Source: Forficula auricularia (lineage: Eukaryota > Arthropoda > Insecta > Dermaptera > Forficulidae). From it: DNA of 64,000 nucleotides. The position numbers were made by a program, and so were the translations under genes. The DNA is taken from positions 124,001-188,000 of the forward strand of contig JALMQS010000820.1 in NCBI GenBank assembly GCA_024734495.1, given 5' to 3'. Each line of letters begins with the position of its first letter. Position 1 is the stretch's first letter. Below, in pieces: positions 52,736 to 62,748 of the stretch. The notes beneath the pieces were generated by a model. That model did not search any database. It was given only the letters and a program-made list of their open reading frames with translations, and was not told the origin of the DNA.

Positions 52736-53269
52736 TAAATATAAATTGTTCATTTATGCATATATTATAACACATCGTTAAAATATAAAAAAAATCGTTC
52801 TTCCTTCCAGGCGTGCCATGTAATTGAAATTTTGGCCACAAATTATTATAGTGCGGCCAAAATCAATAACTAGCTCAAAAAATTATTAGTCTCTCTTTTT
52901 GTTACCATGGTATCTCAAAAATACTAATCCTCAGATCATTCAGAGAAATAAAATTTAAATCCAATCTAGTTATCAGTTGGAGATGACATAGTATTAGAAA
53001 ACCCCTTTTTAAAGGGTTTTTAGAGTTTCGTACAAAAGTATAACGGGACGATATTATTCTCCCTACAATGTCTTGTCTTTTCATCTGCAGTGAATCTTGT
53101 CAATTATATAGGATAGAAATGAGACATTTAAAAAAATCTAAAATAGATAGAATTTTTCAAAAATTTCATCATCTCCCGGAGACGTTAATTGTGACGTTAT
53201 TGAGATTACAGACCATTTAAAGAAAAAGGTCAATTTTAATTTTAGATCAAAGTATAATTGTTTATTTTA

Positions 53270-53330
53270 TATGTCAGAATAGTTCGAACTATCAGGAGTC
53301 GAACCCGAGAGTGCCTAACACTTGATTTTA
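53270..53330 (-). repeat. tRNA-like B-box fragment
   Basis: On the minus strand GTTAGGCACTCTCGGGTTCG then ACTCCTGATAG contains a perfect B-box (GGTTCGACTCC) in a T-arm context. The 5' half of a tRNA is not recognisable. It is possibly a SINE remnant. Confidence 0.35.
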
Positions 53331-53444
53331 GATTTGAAATTTAAAAATTTAATGCATTTAGTAGAATGATTCATGTCTATAAATTATAAATTTAATTCAA
53401 AGGGATGTGAACCAAATAATTTTTTTCAAAAATAAATATTAATT

Positions 53445-53484
53445 AGAACGTTTTTCTTCGATTTATTTCGACTTCTTCAGCAAA
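53445..53484 (-). ncRNA. Degenerate hammerhead-like motif
   Basis: On the minus strand CTGAAGAA, helix II TCGA/TCGA within GTCGAAATAAATCGA, then GAAAAACGTTC. Two extra A residues interrupt GAAACGT. Confidence 0.4.
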
Positions 53485-53519
53485 TTTTAAACTCTGGTTT
53501 ATTATTATTATTTTTTTTT

Positions 53520-53960
53520 TAATTACTTTTTCCACATCTCTTTGACAATTTAATTAACTATGTATTAAATTTAACCAAAATAAAAAATAAAATTTTTTTA
53601 CTTATAGCGAAGTATTGTAATAATGCATGAAAAGTGTTTTCGAAATATTTTAAAATATCTCAAAAAGAGCTGAAACTACCTATTTTGATTAAAAAAAATT
53701 GAGCAAATTTATGCGTTTTGGTCTACAATAAAACTTTATTTCATGAAATCGAAAAATGCATAGTTTAAAAGATATTAATTATTTTAGTTGGTTTGCGTGC
53801 TTGTGTGTTACCAAACACGGTCTACTTCATAAAGTCTGTCACGGTATCAAAACGAAATTTTACCTTTATATTGAGATTAAAAGTTAATTAGTTTTTGGTT
53901 GAAATCGGACCAACAATTAGGGAAGCGTATTAAAAATTTGAACCCTTTGTCCGACCAAAT
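53520..53960 (-). repeat. Repeat R1, reversed diverged copy
   Basis: TGAAACTACCTATTTTGATT, ATTGAGCAAATTTATGCG and TTTTGGTCTACAATAAAAC correspond in reverse to the 3' part of R1 (17280-17400). The terminus TTTTTTTACTTATAGCG is also reversed. Confidence 0.65.
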
Positions 53961-54061
53961 TTTACACAGTTAGAACTATTAATGCGAAATTTAGGTTTTT
54001 ATTAGCTGGTGTTTATGCTTATGATATGAACACACCACATATTTTTTAATATTATTTCTAA

Positions 54062-54145
54062 CGAGCTTTTCGTGCGTGCCTTCGGCACGCCCTCGAAGCT
54101 CGGCCCTCCGGGCTGGTGACCTGGCGGGCGGCGTCTCGGTCCAAA
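54062..54145. repeat. GC-rich repeat with hairpin GTGCCTTCGGCAC
   Basis: CGTGCCTTCGGCACG is a strong hairpin, followed by TCGGCCCTCCGGGCTGGTGA and GGCGGGCGGCGTCTCGG. The last part resembles GGGCAGCGTCTCGAGACGG near 6039 and CGACGAGACGCCGAGG near 58020. Confidence 0.55.
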
Positions 54146-55490
54146 AATTTTATTCCTCTTAAAAAACCACACTCCAAATGTATACCTGTAAACTCCCGAA
54201 AATACATAGTCTCTTAAAAGTTTCGCCTCATTTTCGTCCTGACACAGCTACAGAAATGAATCTGGAAGTATTTTTTTTTTTCTAAATCTACAGCATTGTG
54301 ATATTTTTTGAGTAAAAATAGATTTATTTAAATAAGTGGTATCGTGTGAGGAGGAGAATTATATTATATCATTTTTTAAAATTTGGGATCGATAATCGAT
54401 ATAAGGCTCCAAATATTTAAAAAGAGGTCAGGTGTTGTTTGTATGACAGGCTGCTCCCTCCAGTATTGCCATGAGAAACTCGGGCATGCGTGTCTTAAGT
54501 CGTTCAATTTTGTAAAAATCAAAAAATAAGAATAACAAAATTTAGATTTTTGAAAAATTATAAAAAAGTGGCAAATTATTAAAAAATAAACAAATAATAT
54601 ATAAAATATAAATCAAATAAGATGTGATTAATTTCTTCTTCTGTGCGCAAAGAAAAGCGAATTGAATATTTAATTTTTGAGTGGTGAAGGGGGGGGGTAA
54701 TAATTATCAATATAATTAATGTTTCTTAATTTAAAATCAATTGGAGTCTTTCATTTCGAAATTTGAGTCCAAGTTACGATTATATTTCAAATTCGCCGCA
54801 AATATACCGATGGCGCTCCCTGTCGGCAGCATTACGTCAGCGTTGCGGCAAATTAATCTAGACAAATATATATAGTATTATTTAATAATGTTGGCTAGTT
54901 CTAAAATATAGAATAAGTAAAAGTCCAGGATATTTTTTTCTATTAAATTATAATTCTTACTAAAAATTTTAACAACAAAAAATATCTACTCCATTAAGAA
55001 ATTACTAAAAATTCCTAAATTAATAAGTAAAATGAAGACAAAATGTTTTTTTCCTTGAAATATCTATCTAATCTTTAAAATCGTTGGCATGTTCTAGTGT
55101 AAAGTTAGGCAAGTAATAAAAAAACAAGTTGAAACCGAATTGAAAAGTGATTGATGATAAAAGCAAAGTCTTGAATAACTCCTTCCACTAAAACTTTTGT
55201 AAAAAACAACGACATTATTTTAAAAAAAAGATGACCTGGGGACGGACGATTTCCATTACATTTGGTTGTAATAGAAAATAGTCCCTTGATAGGGACCTCA
55301 TTTTTTATCAAAAAAATAATCAGTACTTTATTTTTCGGGACAGAGTTGTAGAATTTAATAGAAAATTGAGTGATGTTATTTCTCAAGGGTATAATTATTT
55401 TATAAATCAAATAGGTTGAGAGATGATTGATAGAGAAATAACAGGTAAAATATTGTGACGCTTTTATTTTTGTGATTAATTTGATTAAAA
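54146..55490. other. AT-rich stretch, nothing recognised
   Basis: A poly-G run lies at 54689-54697. The frame at 55105-55512 (minus) is AT-biased and has no domain. Confidence 0.4.
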
Positions 55491-55493
55491 GTT

Positions 55494-56378
55494 GAAATTT
55501 TATTAAAATCACACATAATTAATTATAATTATTTATTGAACTCGAATAAATAATACAATAAAACTACGACGTTTCAATCGAGTTATTCTGCGATTGTTCT
55601 CAAATATGAACATAGTTAACCTAAAATCGGAGTGGGTGATCATTAGGGTGGTCATTATTTTGGGTATTTAGATTTTTGACGATGCCAGAGGCTCATATGG
55701 TTCAAAAAAATATCCCAAGTTTCAAGTATCTATTTCAATTTTAACTTGATCACACAGCGATGCGATCTAAATAACATGGGGTTTTTGGGATAAACGATCA
55801 ATTTTTTATTGCGGCCAAAGTAATGGTTCGAAAAAATTGAAACTCTCTAGACTTTATTCTTATAATAATAGCTATCCCTCAGAATTTTTACAGATTTTTA
55901 GCTAATATAATTTTTGAGTCTATAACTTGGTAATACTAAGATATAGCAGTATTTTATCTAGCTGTAACTCCAAAATTATGATATCTATAAATCTATAAAA
56001 ATTCTAAGGGTAGGTAGTATTATATGGATCAAGCCTACTAAGTTTCAATTTTTTGAATTATTGCTTTGTCCGGAATAAAAAAATTATATTTCAATGCCAA
56101 AAACCCCATGTTATTTAGATGGGAAACTTGAATCGCTATGGGACACAGGTTACAATTGAGATAGAGACTTGAAAATTGGAGGATTTTTTTATTTATTTCA
56201 AACCATATGAGCCTCTGTCATCGTTAAAATTCGAAAATACCCAAAATAAGAACCACCGTAGTGCTCATACTTGAGAATGACCACAGAATAAGTCAATCGA
56301 AACGTCGTTTTATTTTATTATTTATATTAGTGTATAATTCTAATTTATTATATGTGATTTTAATAAAATTTCAACTCT
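55494..56378. mobile_element. Foldback of the 3344-3673 family, split by a MITE
   Basis: The left end TTGAAATTTTATTAAAATCA and right end TGATTTTAATAAAATTTCAA are inverse. GACGTTTCAATCGAGTTATT (minus hammerhead-like tail, 55563-55596) and CAGAATAAGTCAATCGAAAC (plus, 56283-56312) face outward. The CTGANGA core is degraded to CAGAATA, as at 3569. Confidence 0.7.
55645..56260. mobile_element. 616-bp MITE with 8-bp TSD
   Basis: It starts TAGGGTGGTCATTATTTTGG and ends CCAAAATAAGAACCACCGTA with long inverted arms (GAGGCTCATATGGTT and AACCATATGAGCCTC). GTGATCAT (55637-55644) and GTGCTCAT (56261-56268) flank it. The uninterrupted relative at 3544-3556 reads GTGGGTGCTCATT, confirming the insertion site. 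Confidence 0.8.
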
Positions 56379-56404
56379 TAAGGTAAAATATTTATAATTA
56401 AATG

Positions 56405-56440
56405 AGTGATGTTGAAGGTCAAAACTTCGAAACTATATTC
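56405..56440 (+). ncRNA. Hammerhead-like motif
   Basis: GTGATGTT, helix II GAAG/CTTC with a GTCAAAA loop, GAAA, CTATATTC. The core is altered (GTGATGTT instead of CTGATGAA). Same family as 21155-21190. Confidence 0.4.
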
Positions 56441-56598
56441 ACAAACAAATAAATTATATATTTATTTGGTATGTATAATGTATATGTTGATTTACATCAA
56501 GCAGAGGACATCTCATTGATTTCTCTTTATAAATAGAGTTGTGAGAGTGACTTAGAAATAAATTTATTTCCAAAATCACTCTCCCAAAGTTCACTTAA

Positions 56599-57258
56599 GA
56601 ATGTTCCCTAATAAATCGATTTTCTTGCAATCCTTTTAAAACTTTGAATACACATATTATATATACGTAGAAATTTTTTTTAATAGTCCTTGAGGGACTA
56701 AATTTTTAAATATTGACCATTGAAATTTGCATATTTAACACACGAACCCTATCCCGATTGATGTTAAAGCGACTGTTTCATTAAATAACAATCTTAATTT
56801 TCTTGATATTGTTTTGATAAACTGAGAATCATTAACTGAAAATATAACAAATATTTTCCTGTTAAAATAATTGTATCTAGCAGTATTCGTTTTGTATGAA
56901 AAATGTTAAAAGTTAGCTACTTTTGATGGTTTTCATTTTTTCTCTCATGGCATGGCAAGTGAGAGATGGCGACTTGGCAACTTCGCACTAAGATCACTCA
57001 ATTTTTCCATATCTAAAAAACTTCTGCTACATTTGAGATTTTTAGCTAATTCCCTCAGCCTAACTATACTGTTCTCATCTGTGATTTTACATTGAGCTGT
57101 TTCATGAAGTGTTTTTTTTATTCTTTGTCTCATATCGTCTGTAAGAATGCAATGTTGCCAGGTCCAAGAAACGACGCAGTGAAAATATTTTTGCCTTTCT
57201 GTGCATGTTAGAATAGGGTAAAGAGCGAACTGCATCTAAGCTATATTAGGGAACGTCC
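56599..57258. mobile_element. 660-bp TTAA-flanked element
   Basis: GAATGTTCCCTAATA and TATTAGGGAACGTCC are inverted ends directly bordered by TTAA (56595-56598 and 57259-57262). TTAA target duplication is the piggyBac signature, but these ends are not a piggyBac terminus I recognise. It carries one minus-strand frame. Confidence 0.6.
56945..57235 (-). CDS. Unknown 96-residue frame inside the TTAA element
   Basis: The frame begins MQFALYPILTCTERQKYFHC, continues SWTWQHCILTDDMRQRIKKT and ends PSRHLSLAMP. Composition is protein-like (balanced charge, Cys/His/Trp scattered), unlike the low-complexity chance frames elsewhere, and it starts just inside the right terminal repeat. There are six cysteines but no clear zinc-binding spacing. 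It could be an exon or truncated end of a transposase. I do not recognise the family. Confidence 0.4.
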   Translation of the reverse strand: MQFALYPILTCTERQKYFHCVVSWTWQHCILTDDMRQRIKKTLHETAQCKITDENSIVRLRELAKNLKCSRSFLDMEKLSDLSAKLPSRHLSLAMP

Positions 57259-57262
57259 TTAA

Positions 57263-57985
57263 ATAAAATTTTAAAAGATAGCTAATTACTACGGTCGACC
57301 AGGAGACAGGCTTTGCCTTCTAGTATTGAATCCATTCAAGAATTTTTTATCATTGTGTATGAAAATGTTTGAAACGTCTCATTGTGTGTTTGAGTTTATT
57401 GATTAGGAAAATATTACAAATAAACAACAAATCATGAATAATAAACAATAAATAATTGCCAATTAGTTTATAGATGACAGCGCCAATTAGGATATAACCG
57501 GTACAGAAACGATATTGGATTTCACTCTTTAGTAAAAATAGAAAGGAACTAAAACTAATAATAATGTTTTTGGTTGAAATTAATAGCAAATGTTAAAATA
57601 CTAAATTCCACGAAAATCTGATCTAAAGCAGAATTAATATATATACCTTACTATATTTATATTAGATATTTAAGCTTCATCTAAACCTACGTATAAAATT
57701 ACTTGTTTTATCCCTTCTTAGCCTGCCTCGTGTTAATAAACTGCATGCTATTTTCAATGTTTAACTTTCTAGTTCAAACAGTTCACTAACAAAGAAATTG
57801 CCAAATCCCTAAAATTTACCAAAAGCAAAAGTTTTCACTTTTCCCTACTCTATGATATTAAGTAGATAATATATACTTATTATAATCGGCTTGTGCAACT
57901 TTTCGGTCCTGTTTTCAATATTAGCCCATAAATAGTATAATTTTAAAGAACATTTAAACGATATTTTTAAATTAAAAATTTCTGG
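57263..57985. other. AT-rich stretch, nothing recognised
   Basis: No supported feature; the frame 57350-57589 is chance. Confidence 0.4.
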
Positions 57986-58345
57986 CTAATTAAATCTATA
58001 CTTATTATAATCGGCTTGTGCGACGAGACGCCGAGGTGATTTTTTTAAAATTATAAAACTCACTAGTAGTTCATGACATTTGAAATTTATTAAAATTATT
58101 AACATCTTAGATAATCGGGCTTTGAAGTTTTGGAATTTTCGTATTTTTTTTGAAAATTTTAAAATCTTAGAATCTTGAATTAAATTATTATTTTAAAACC
58201 CACTAATAGTTCATAACAAATATAAAATTTATTAAAAATTAGGAAATTTAAATTATTATTTTAAAACCCAATGCGGAGTGCAGCGGGCTTAGCCCACTGG
58301 CCAGCAAGATGCCCGCCTAAGTTGGGCTTCGCAGCTGGTAATTAA
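57890..58345 (+). repeat. Dispersed repeat with the TTTAAAACCCA unit and GGGCTTCGCAGCTGG end
   Basis: ACTTATTATAATCGGCTTGTG occurs twice in part (57876-57896 and 58000-58020, identical over 20 bases). TTTAAAACCCA occurs at 58191 and 58260. The segment closes CAGCAAGATGCCCGCCTAAG then TTGGGCTTCGCAGCTGG, as at 35730-35765. Confidence 0.6.
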
Positions 58346-58845
58346 CTAAACGGTTAAGCCTGCTTGCCAGGTAGCTCTAGAATTAAATTTACTCGAAAAT
58401 ATTTTTGACCCCATTGTATTTAAAAATATCTGAAACATGGGGAAATTTTTTTTTTCAATCATGATTTTTTTTCCTGTTTGTGTGTCTGTTTGTAAGACAG
58501 AATCCGTAAGATATATACCCAGTGTAAAATCCAAAAGAACAAATCATAGAATGTTCGCTTAAGTGTCAAAATCATTCGATTTTCTATGCGGAGATTAGAT
58601 TCTATGCTCTCTAAAATAAGAACTTCAGGCTCAAAAGTGGAAAAAGTATATTTATTTTAAATGATTTTATTGATATTTTAAGGTTTTGTTATGATGAAAG
58701 AATATACAAATTAACAGGTGTTTTTTCAATTTCATTTTATAATTTGTATTGATGATTTATTTTTTTAAATTCACTAATTGTTCATATCAAAGTTAAGAAA
58801 TTAAATCAAAAAATAAATTTTGAATAGACAAATTAACTTTTAATT
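58346..58845. other. AT-rich stretch, nothing recognised
   Basis: No supported feature was found. Confidence 0.4.
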
Positions 58846-58990
58846 ATCGGAAAAGAGGTTTTTTTATTTAAATAGTTTTTTCCTCTTATTAAAAATAAGG
58901 ACTAAAGATATGATCAAGGACAGTCGATGGTGGAGAAGTAATCTCCGGAGTCGAAGCTCAATACAATGTAAACATTAATTCATGTAAAAT
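58846..58990 (-). repeat. Dispersed repeat, reversed copy of 12115-12300
   Basis: GGACAGTCGATGGTGGAGAA and GTAATCTCCGGAGTCGAAGC reverse-complement 12160-12205; AAAAGAGGTTTTTTTATTT corresponds to the 12250-12270 region. Confidence 0.7.
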
Positions 58991-59275
58991 AATTGGTTTT
59001 AATTTTTTGTTTGTTTTTAATTAACATGTGTCTAAATCATAACAAAACAGGTGTGTTTACAAATAAAGTGGTTCAAGTGGCTTTTGTTTATATAACTTGA
59101 AAACAAATCTTATTTAATTTTATGTTTTTATTTCAGATCCTAGACGATTATTTTTTTATTATTATTTTCCTATTTATTTTTTTATTATGTTTATCAATAT
59201 GAACGAATGTGGGCAAATTGGTGTACTTTGTAAACAAATATACATATAATATGTGAACCACTAGAAAGCTAGAAA
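58991..59275. other. AT-rich stretch, nothing recognised
   Basis: No supported feature was found. Confidence 0.4.
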
Positions 59276-59415
59276 TGCAAAAACTGGGTGCTGGGTGGGG
59301 TGGATGTGGGAGGTGCAGGAGGTGGGGTACAGCGGGGTGGGGGCGAGGTGTGTGGTTTCGCGAGGGGGGGGGGCAGGGGTAACCGTGCATCGCTCGGTGG
59401 CTCCAGGTACTACGA
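59276..59415. repeat. G-rich low-complexity tract
   Basis: A run of GGTGGGG/GGGTGG units with a poly-G at about 59363-59374, followed by CCGTGCATCGCTCGGTGGCT and CCAGGTACT, a motif also near 43465. The minus-strand frame 59148-59390 is a proline-rich by-product. The G-runs could form G-quadruplexes. Confidence 0.6.
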
Positions 59416-60189
59416 ATAATAATAATAATTTGTTAAGTGAATATTAATAGTAAGAAGAATAATAAACGAACAAATTAAGGAAATCAGAATGTTTCAATTT
59501 CAATTATACAAATAGGTTCATAAAAGAGAAGGTTTAAACCAAACAAATAAAACAGCAATGGAATTATAAATGCACAAAATGGCTCTAAATATTCGTTCCC
59601 TTTTATGCAAACATGAACTGTTTGCGAAACAAACAGTAACGACTATTTTATTTATAGCTTTATACTTTTTAGATGTCATTTTAAATAATTTTACGTCGAT
59701 TTTAATAAAGCTGTAAAATTGTTAGATGTAATTGTGAGATTCACTCGAAACAATTTATTACACAAAGTATCGATTACCTAAGGCGTTGGGATTTTCTTAA
59801 AAAATTTAAAATTTATTTTCACGAAATTTTCTCTGGAGAGGGTCGGAACTAACTACGCCCATGCCCAGTTCTAGATATCATATAACATTTAGTAGCTGCT
59901 TTGAAATTACTTGAAATACGTATACCCATGTTCATAATTGACTTAAGAAACAATACCTGTCCTTACTAAGACTGAGCACTATGTAGGAAACTATCGTCAG
60001 CAGAACAATGAACTGGATTAAAGGTCTAACTAATTAGTGTTTCTACCCTTAGATAAATTATTTATCAGATAAGGTAATGGAATTGAAATGAGATTGAATC
60101 AATTTTTATTCTGAAACGGGTCAAAAAAATAATTCTTACTATTAAATTATAGATTGAATTTTTGGGAAACATGATACTTTTAAAAACGC
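59416..60189. other. AT-rich stretch, nothing recognised
   Basis: No supported feature was found. Confidence 0.4.
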
Positions 60190-60449
60190 ATATTTATTTA
60201 TTTATTTCAACGGCTAATGCCTGATAATACATACATTATAATAGCTTATAAAATAAGGTAATAACAAGAACAAAAACAAAATATCACATTTTTTTTGGCT
60301 TTTCAGCCTTTCTAACCATAAGCCATTTACGATACTATTTATTTTATTCAAATTTGTCTCTACCCCAGGGGTCAAAATATCACATTAAAATAACTTATAA
60401 AATCTAACAATATTAATAATACGTCATAATAACAATATACAATATAATG

Positions 60450-61390
60450 TTCACTCATAGATTAATGTTAGCTTTTTGAGCAAAATTGCAGCTCTGTTAA
60501 TACTTAATGAGAAATCCAGAGGATTATCCAGTCGTTGTGACAAATTATTGTAACATTGAGATAGTCTGAATACATGATTTGCTTCAGAGTGCCTACTGCA
60601 AGGAATCTCTCCCTCAACCCTCACCGACTCCCTCGACTCGCTGGCTCATCGAAGAAATGTCTCTGCCCTTTCCTTTTCTATAGATACTATCACGGCAGGT
60701 GCTCTGATGAGATAAAATCAATAATCCCCCCCAAAGCATGCTTTGCACGTAGCACGCGTTTTGCCAACTCCCAACACTCTTTCGCGGTCAAATTAGAAAA
60801 GTGCCGGACCACTTCATTCGCCAATACATATATCCCCATGACTTCAAGGAACTGGAACTCTCTCCCAGCCTCCAACTTTTCCAGCACCTATAATCTTCAA
60901 ACCTTCAAAACTGTCTACACCCTCTCACTTAATCAACTTTCCCTTCTCTTCGGTAATGCAAGGGTCTTTCGAGATCCATAGGAGCTGCATCTTTACTGGT
61001 GCACCCCTTCTTGCATTCGATTGCATTAAAAAAATCTCTGGATAAAATGGTAATCTGTTTCTAAATATATATTTTGAACTGGGAAACATGTTTTGAAGTT
61101 CTGAACATTTCACATGGTTGGACTTAATCTTATACAAAAACAAAACGTCAGAAGCAATAATAGAAGAAGAAACATAAGGCAGATGGAAAGTTTCAGCAGT
61201 AGAAGCATAATCATGGTCAAACCTCGGCATAGGATTGCCGGAAAGGAATTTCAATTGTCTCATAACTTTGTGCTGAATTTTCTCTAGTCTGCCCATGTTA
61301 ATCTTTCCGATAGGTCTCCAAATTGTTGATGCATACATTAATACAGATTTGATGTACAAGTATTTAATTGATTCTGGATTTTTAAATGAC
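60450..61390 (-). pseudogene. LINE ORF2 C-terminus, split by insertion
   Basis: The upstream part reads SVLMYASTIWRPIGKINMGR, LEKIQHKVMRQLKFLSGNPM and up to FRNRLPFYPE. The downstream part continues IPCSRHSEANHVFRLSQCYN and ends AAILLKKLTLIYE with a stop. This is the region after the reverse transcriptase in Jockey-like elements. The frame is open in both parts, so this copy was still intact in this region when interrupted. RT catalytic motifs are absent (5' truncation). Confidence 0.75.
60611..61032 (+). mobile_element. LINE 3' fragment nested in another LINE, 7-bp TSD
   Basis: It is flanked by AATCTCT (60604-60610 and 61033-61039) and ends in TTGCATTAAAAAA. It carries the C-terminal block RNLSLNPHRLPRL in one frame, shifting to FYRYYHGRCSDEIKSIIPPK, SFANTYIPMTSRNWNSLPAS. 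It is the same family as 45246-45735 and a relative of 29240-29985. A frameshift near 60680 separates the SLAHRR and FYRYYHG parts. Confidence 0.8.
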
Positions 61391-61431
61391 TTCGTGTTAC
61401 GAAAAATGAATCCCCAAGTTCGTACTATTTA

Positions 61432-61472
61432 AGCAACGTTTCGCCCTTTAATTTTTAGACTTTATTAAGCTT
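61432..61472 (-). ncRNA. Degenerate hammerhead-like motif
   Basis: On the minus strand CTTAATAAAGTC, a long loop, GGGC, GAAACGTTGC. Helix II GTCT/GGGC pairs with two G-U pairs; the CTGANGA part is CTTAATA. Confidence 0.4.
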
Positions 61473-61593
61473 AACATTTACAAAGCATTTTGAAAGGTAA
61501 ATCTTGTAAATTGCCGACTTGTTTCACAATAATTTATATCTTTAAATTAAACTGAGGACTATAATATCTTAATCCATTAAATTATGATTTTAA

Positions 61594-61907
61594 TTAGGCT
61601 GGATATTGGGATCTTGGACTTGATGACAGATTCACTTTAAATTATCCATTTTGTTTGAAGTTTTTATTATTTATTTTGTTTAATTAATATCTTTTGTATT
61701 AAGTTTGTTTAAGCCTTGTCAATGAAGGGAAAAGTCTTATGTCATTGCAAAATCTAGTCTAATGGTCTGTATATATCTATTAACGAGAAAACTGATCCCA
61801 AAAATTACCCGAAGAAGTCGAAAAATATACGACGAAACATGTTACAACTTTTGGAAATTTAGCTTTTAATTATTTTCTCAAGTCCAAGATCCCAATATCC
61901 AGCCTAA
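61594..61907. mobile_element. Foldback with perfect 30-bp ends and one ribozyme-like motif
   Basis: TAGGCTGGATATTGGGATCT followed by TGGACTTGA at the left is repeated inversely at 61878-61907. A plus-strand hammerhead-like motif at 61806-61845 lies inside the right end only. Confidence 0.7.
61806..61845 (+). ncRNA. Hammerhead-like motif
   Basis: CCGAAGAA, helix II GTCG/CGAC (perfect), GAAA, palindromic helix III ACATGT, then U. One core base differs (CCGAAGA for CTGAAGA) and helix I is not evident. Confidence 0.5.
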
Positions 61908-62511
61908 GTATTTTCAAAGATGGACGATAACAACCCAAAATTATGATTATACTTACTTTTATTTTTAGTTAGTTTAATAAATAATTAAAGCTAAAAATTG
62001 GAGAAATTTGAAACGTTTTCCGGAAATTATTGTGAATTAGTAATTTAGTTCTCAGAGAACATTTTGAGATAAAAAGTTGAAATTCTCGTCTTTCGGCTCT
62101 TGGGAAATTTTTCGGTTCGCTAATGTGAACGTACCAACTTCTTCATAAATCGAGTTATTGTGTTTTTAATTAAATTCTCTAGTGGTTGGGATTGAAGCAA
62201 AGTGTTCACAAAAGCTTCATTTCATTTCTAGGTTCGATTATTTAAACAAACTACTAACAAATTGGTATATGTATGAATAGTTGTCAGATCGAAAGTTCGT
62301 TTGATCCTCATCAGCAGGTCTGAAGATATTTCCAGAAAAAATGACGTTATAAAATTAATATTAATTAATAAATTAATCTTAGAATATATTCACTGCATTT
62401 CATTAGTGTAATTCTGTCTTCATTGTGTGTCTTGAATAGCCTTTGTTGCTTGTATATAGTCTCCAATTAGTACTACTATTAATAATAATTGTTTCTCTTG
62501 TTTACTTTCAG
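61908..62511. other. AT-rich sequence upstream of the exon pair
   Basis: It ends in the polypyrimidine tract and acceptor of exon 4. A CTGATGAGGATC string (minus strand, about 62305-62322) lacks GAAA and was not called. Confidence 0.4.
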
Positions 62512-62589
62512 GGTAATTGTCTTACCGACAAGGCATCAGTTTTGACCTGACTGCTTCTTGAGTGGACACATCTTCAAGATGGAACAATG
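62512..62589 (+). other. Leader exon 4a with candidate start codon
   Basis: The acceptor TTTACTTTCAG precedes 78 bp ending GGAACAATG and the donor GTAAGC. All frames are stopped early, but ATGGAACAATG near the 3' end (ATG at 62579) stays open to the donor, encoding M-E-Q plus two bases of the next codon, in a good context (AAG before ATG, G after). It is paired with an equal-length homologous exon at 62671-62748. I infer alternative exons supplying the start codon of a + strand gene downstream of the window. Confidence 0.6.
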
Positions 62590-62670
62590 GTAAGCGATCC
62601 CCACTCCAAATTTAATTTAAATTCTATTATATTAAAAAATTTGACTTCAAATCTCTAATTTTTACTTCAG

Positions 62671-62748
62671 GAGAATCATCTTATCAACAAGGCATCATCA
62701 TCACTTTTGGCCTGACTGCTTCTTGAGGTGACACCAGATGGAAAAATG
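62671..62748 (+). other. Leader exon 4b with candidate start codon (duplicate of 4a)
   Basis: The acceptor TTTTTACTTCAG and donor GTAAGTGA bracket exactly 78 bp. It shares with exon 4a the strings ACAAGGCATCA, CCTGACTGCTTCTTGAG and GATGGAA, and ends GGAAAAATG. Its terminal ATG (62738) opens M-E-K plus two bases in the same phase as exon 4a. The flanking introns are also similar (TTGACTTCAAATC, TAATTTTTACTT), showing a tandem segmental duplication of about 160 bp. Confidence 0.6.

Larger units (their letters stand above)
60190..61390 (-). mobile_element. Jockey-like LINE, 5'-truncated, with (AAAT)n tail, interrupted by another LINE
   Basis: The minus-strand 3' end shows GGCATTAGCCGTTGAAATAA followed by ATAAATAAATA (60190-60212). 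The ORF end is split into 61033-61390 and about 60450-60603 by the plus-strand LINE at 60611-61032. Joining the outer parts restores one continuous frame. Confidence 0.8.

Noticed and set aside
59148..59390. Proline-rich minus-strand frame
   Set aside because: Translation of a G-rich low-complexity tract.
62290..62325. CTGATGAGGATC on the minus strand near GATCGAAAG
   Set aside because: The order of elements does not allow a hammerhead: GAAA is not positioned after a helix II.
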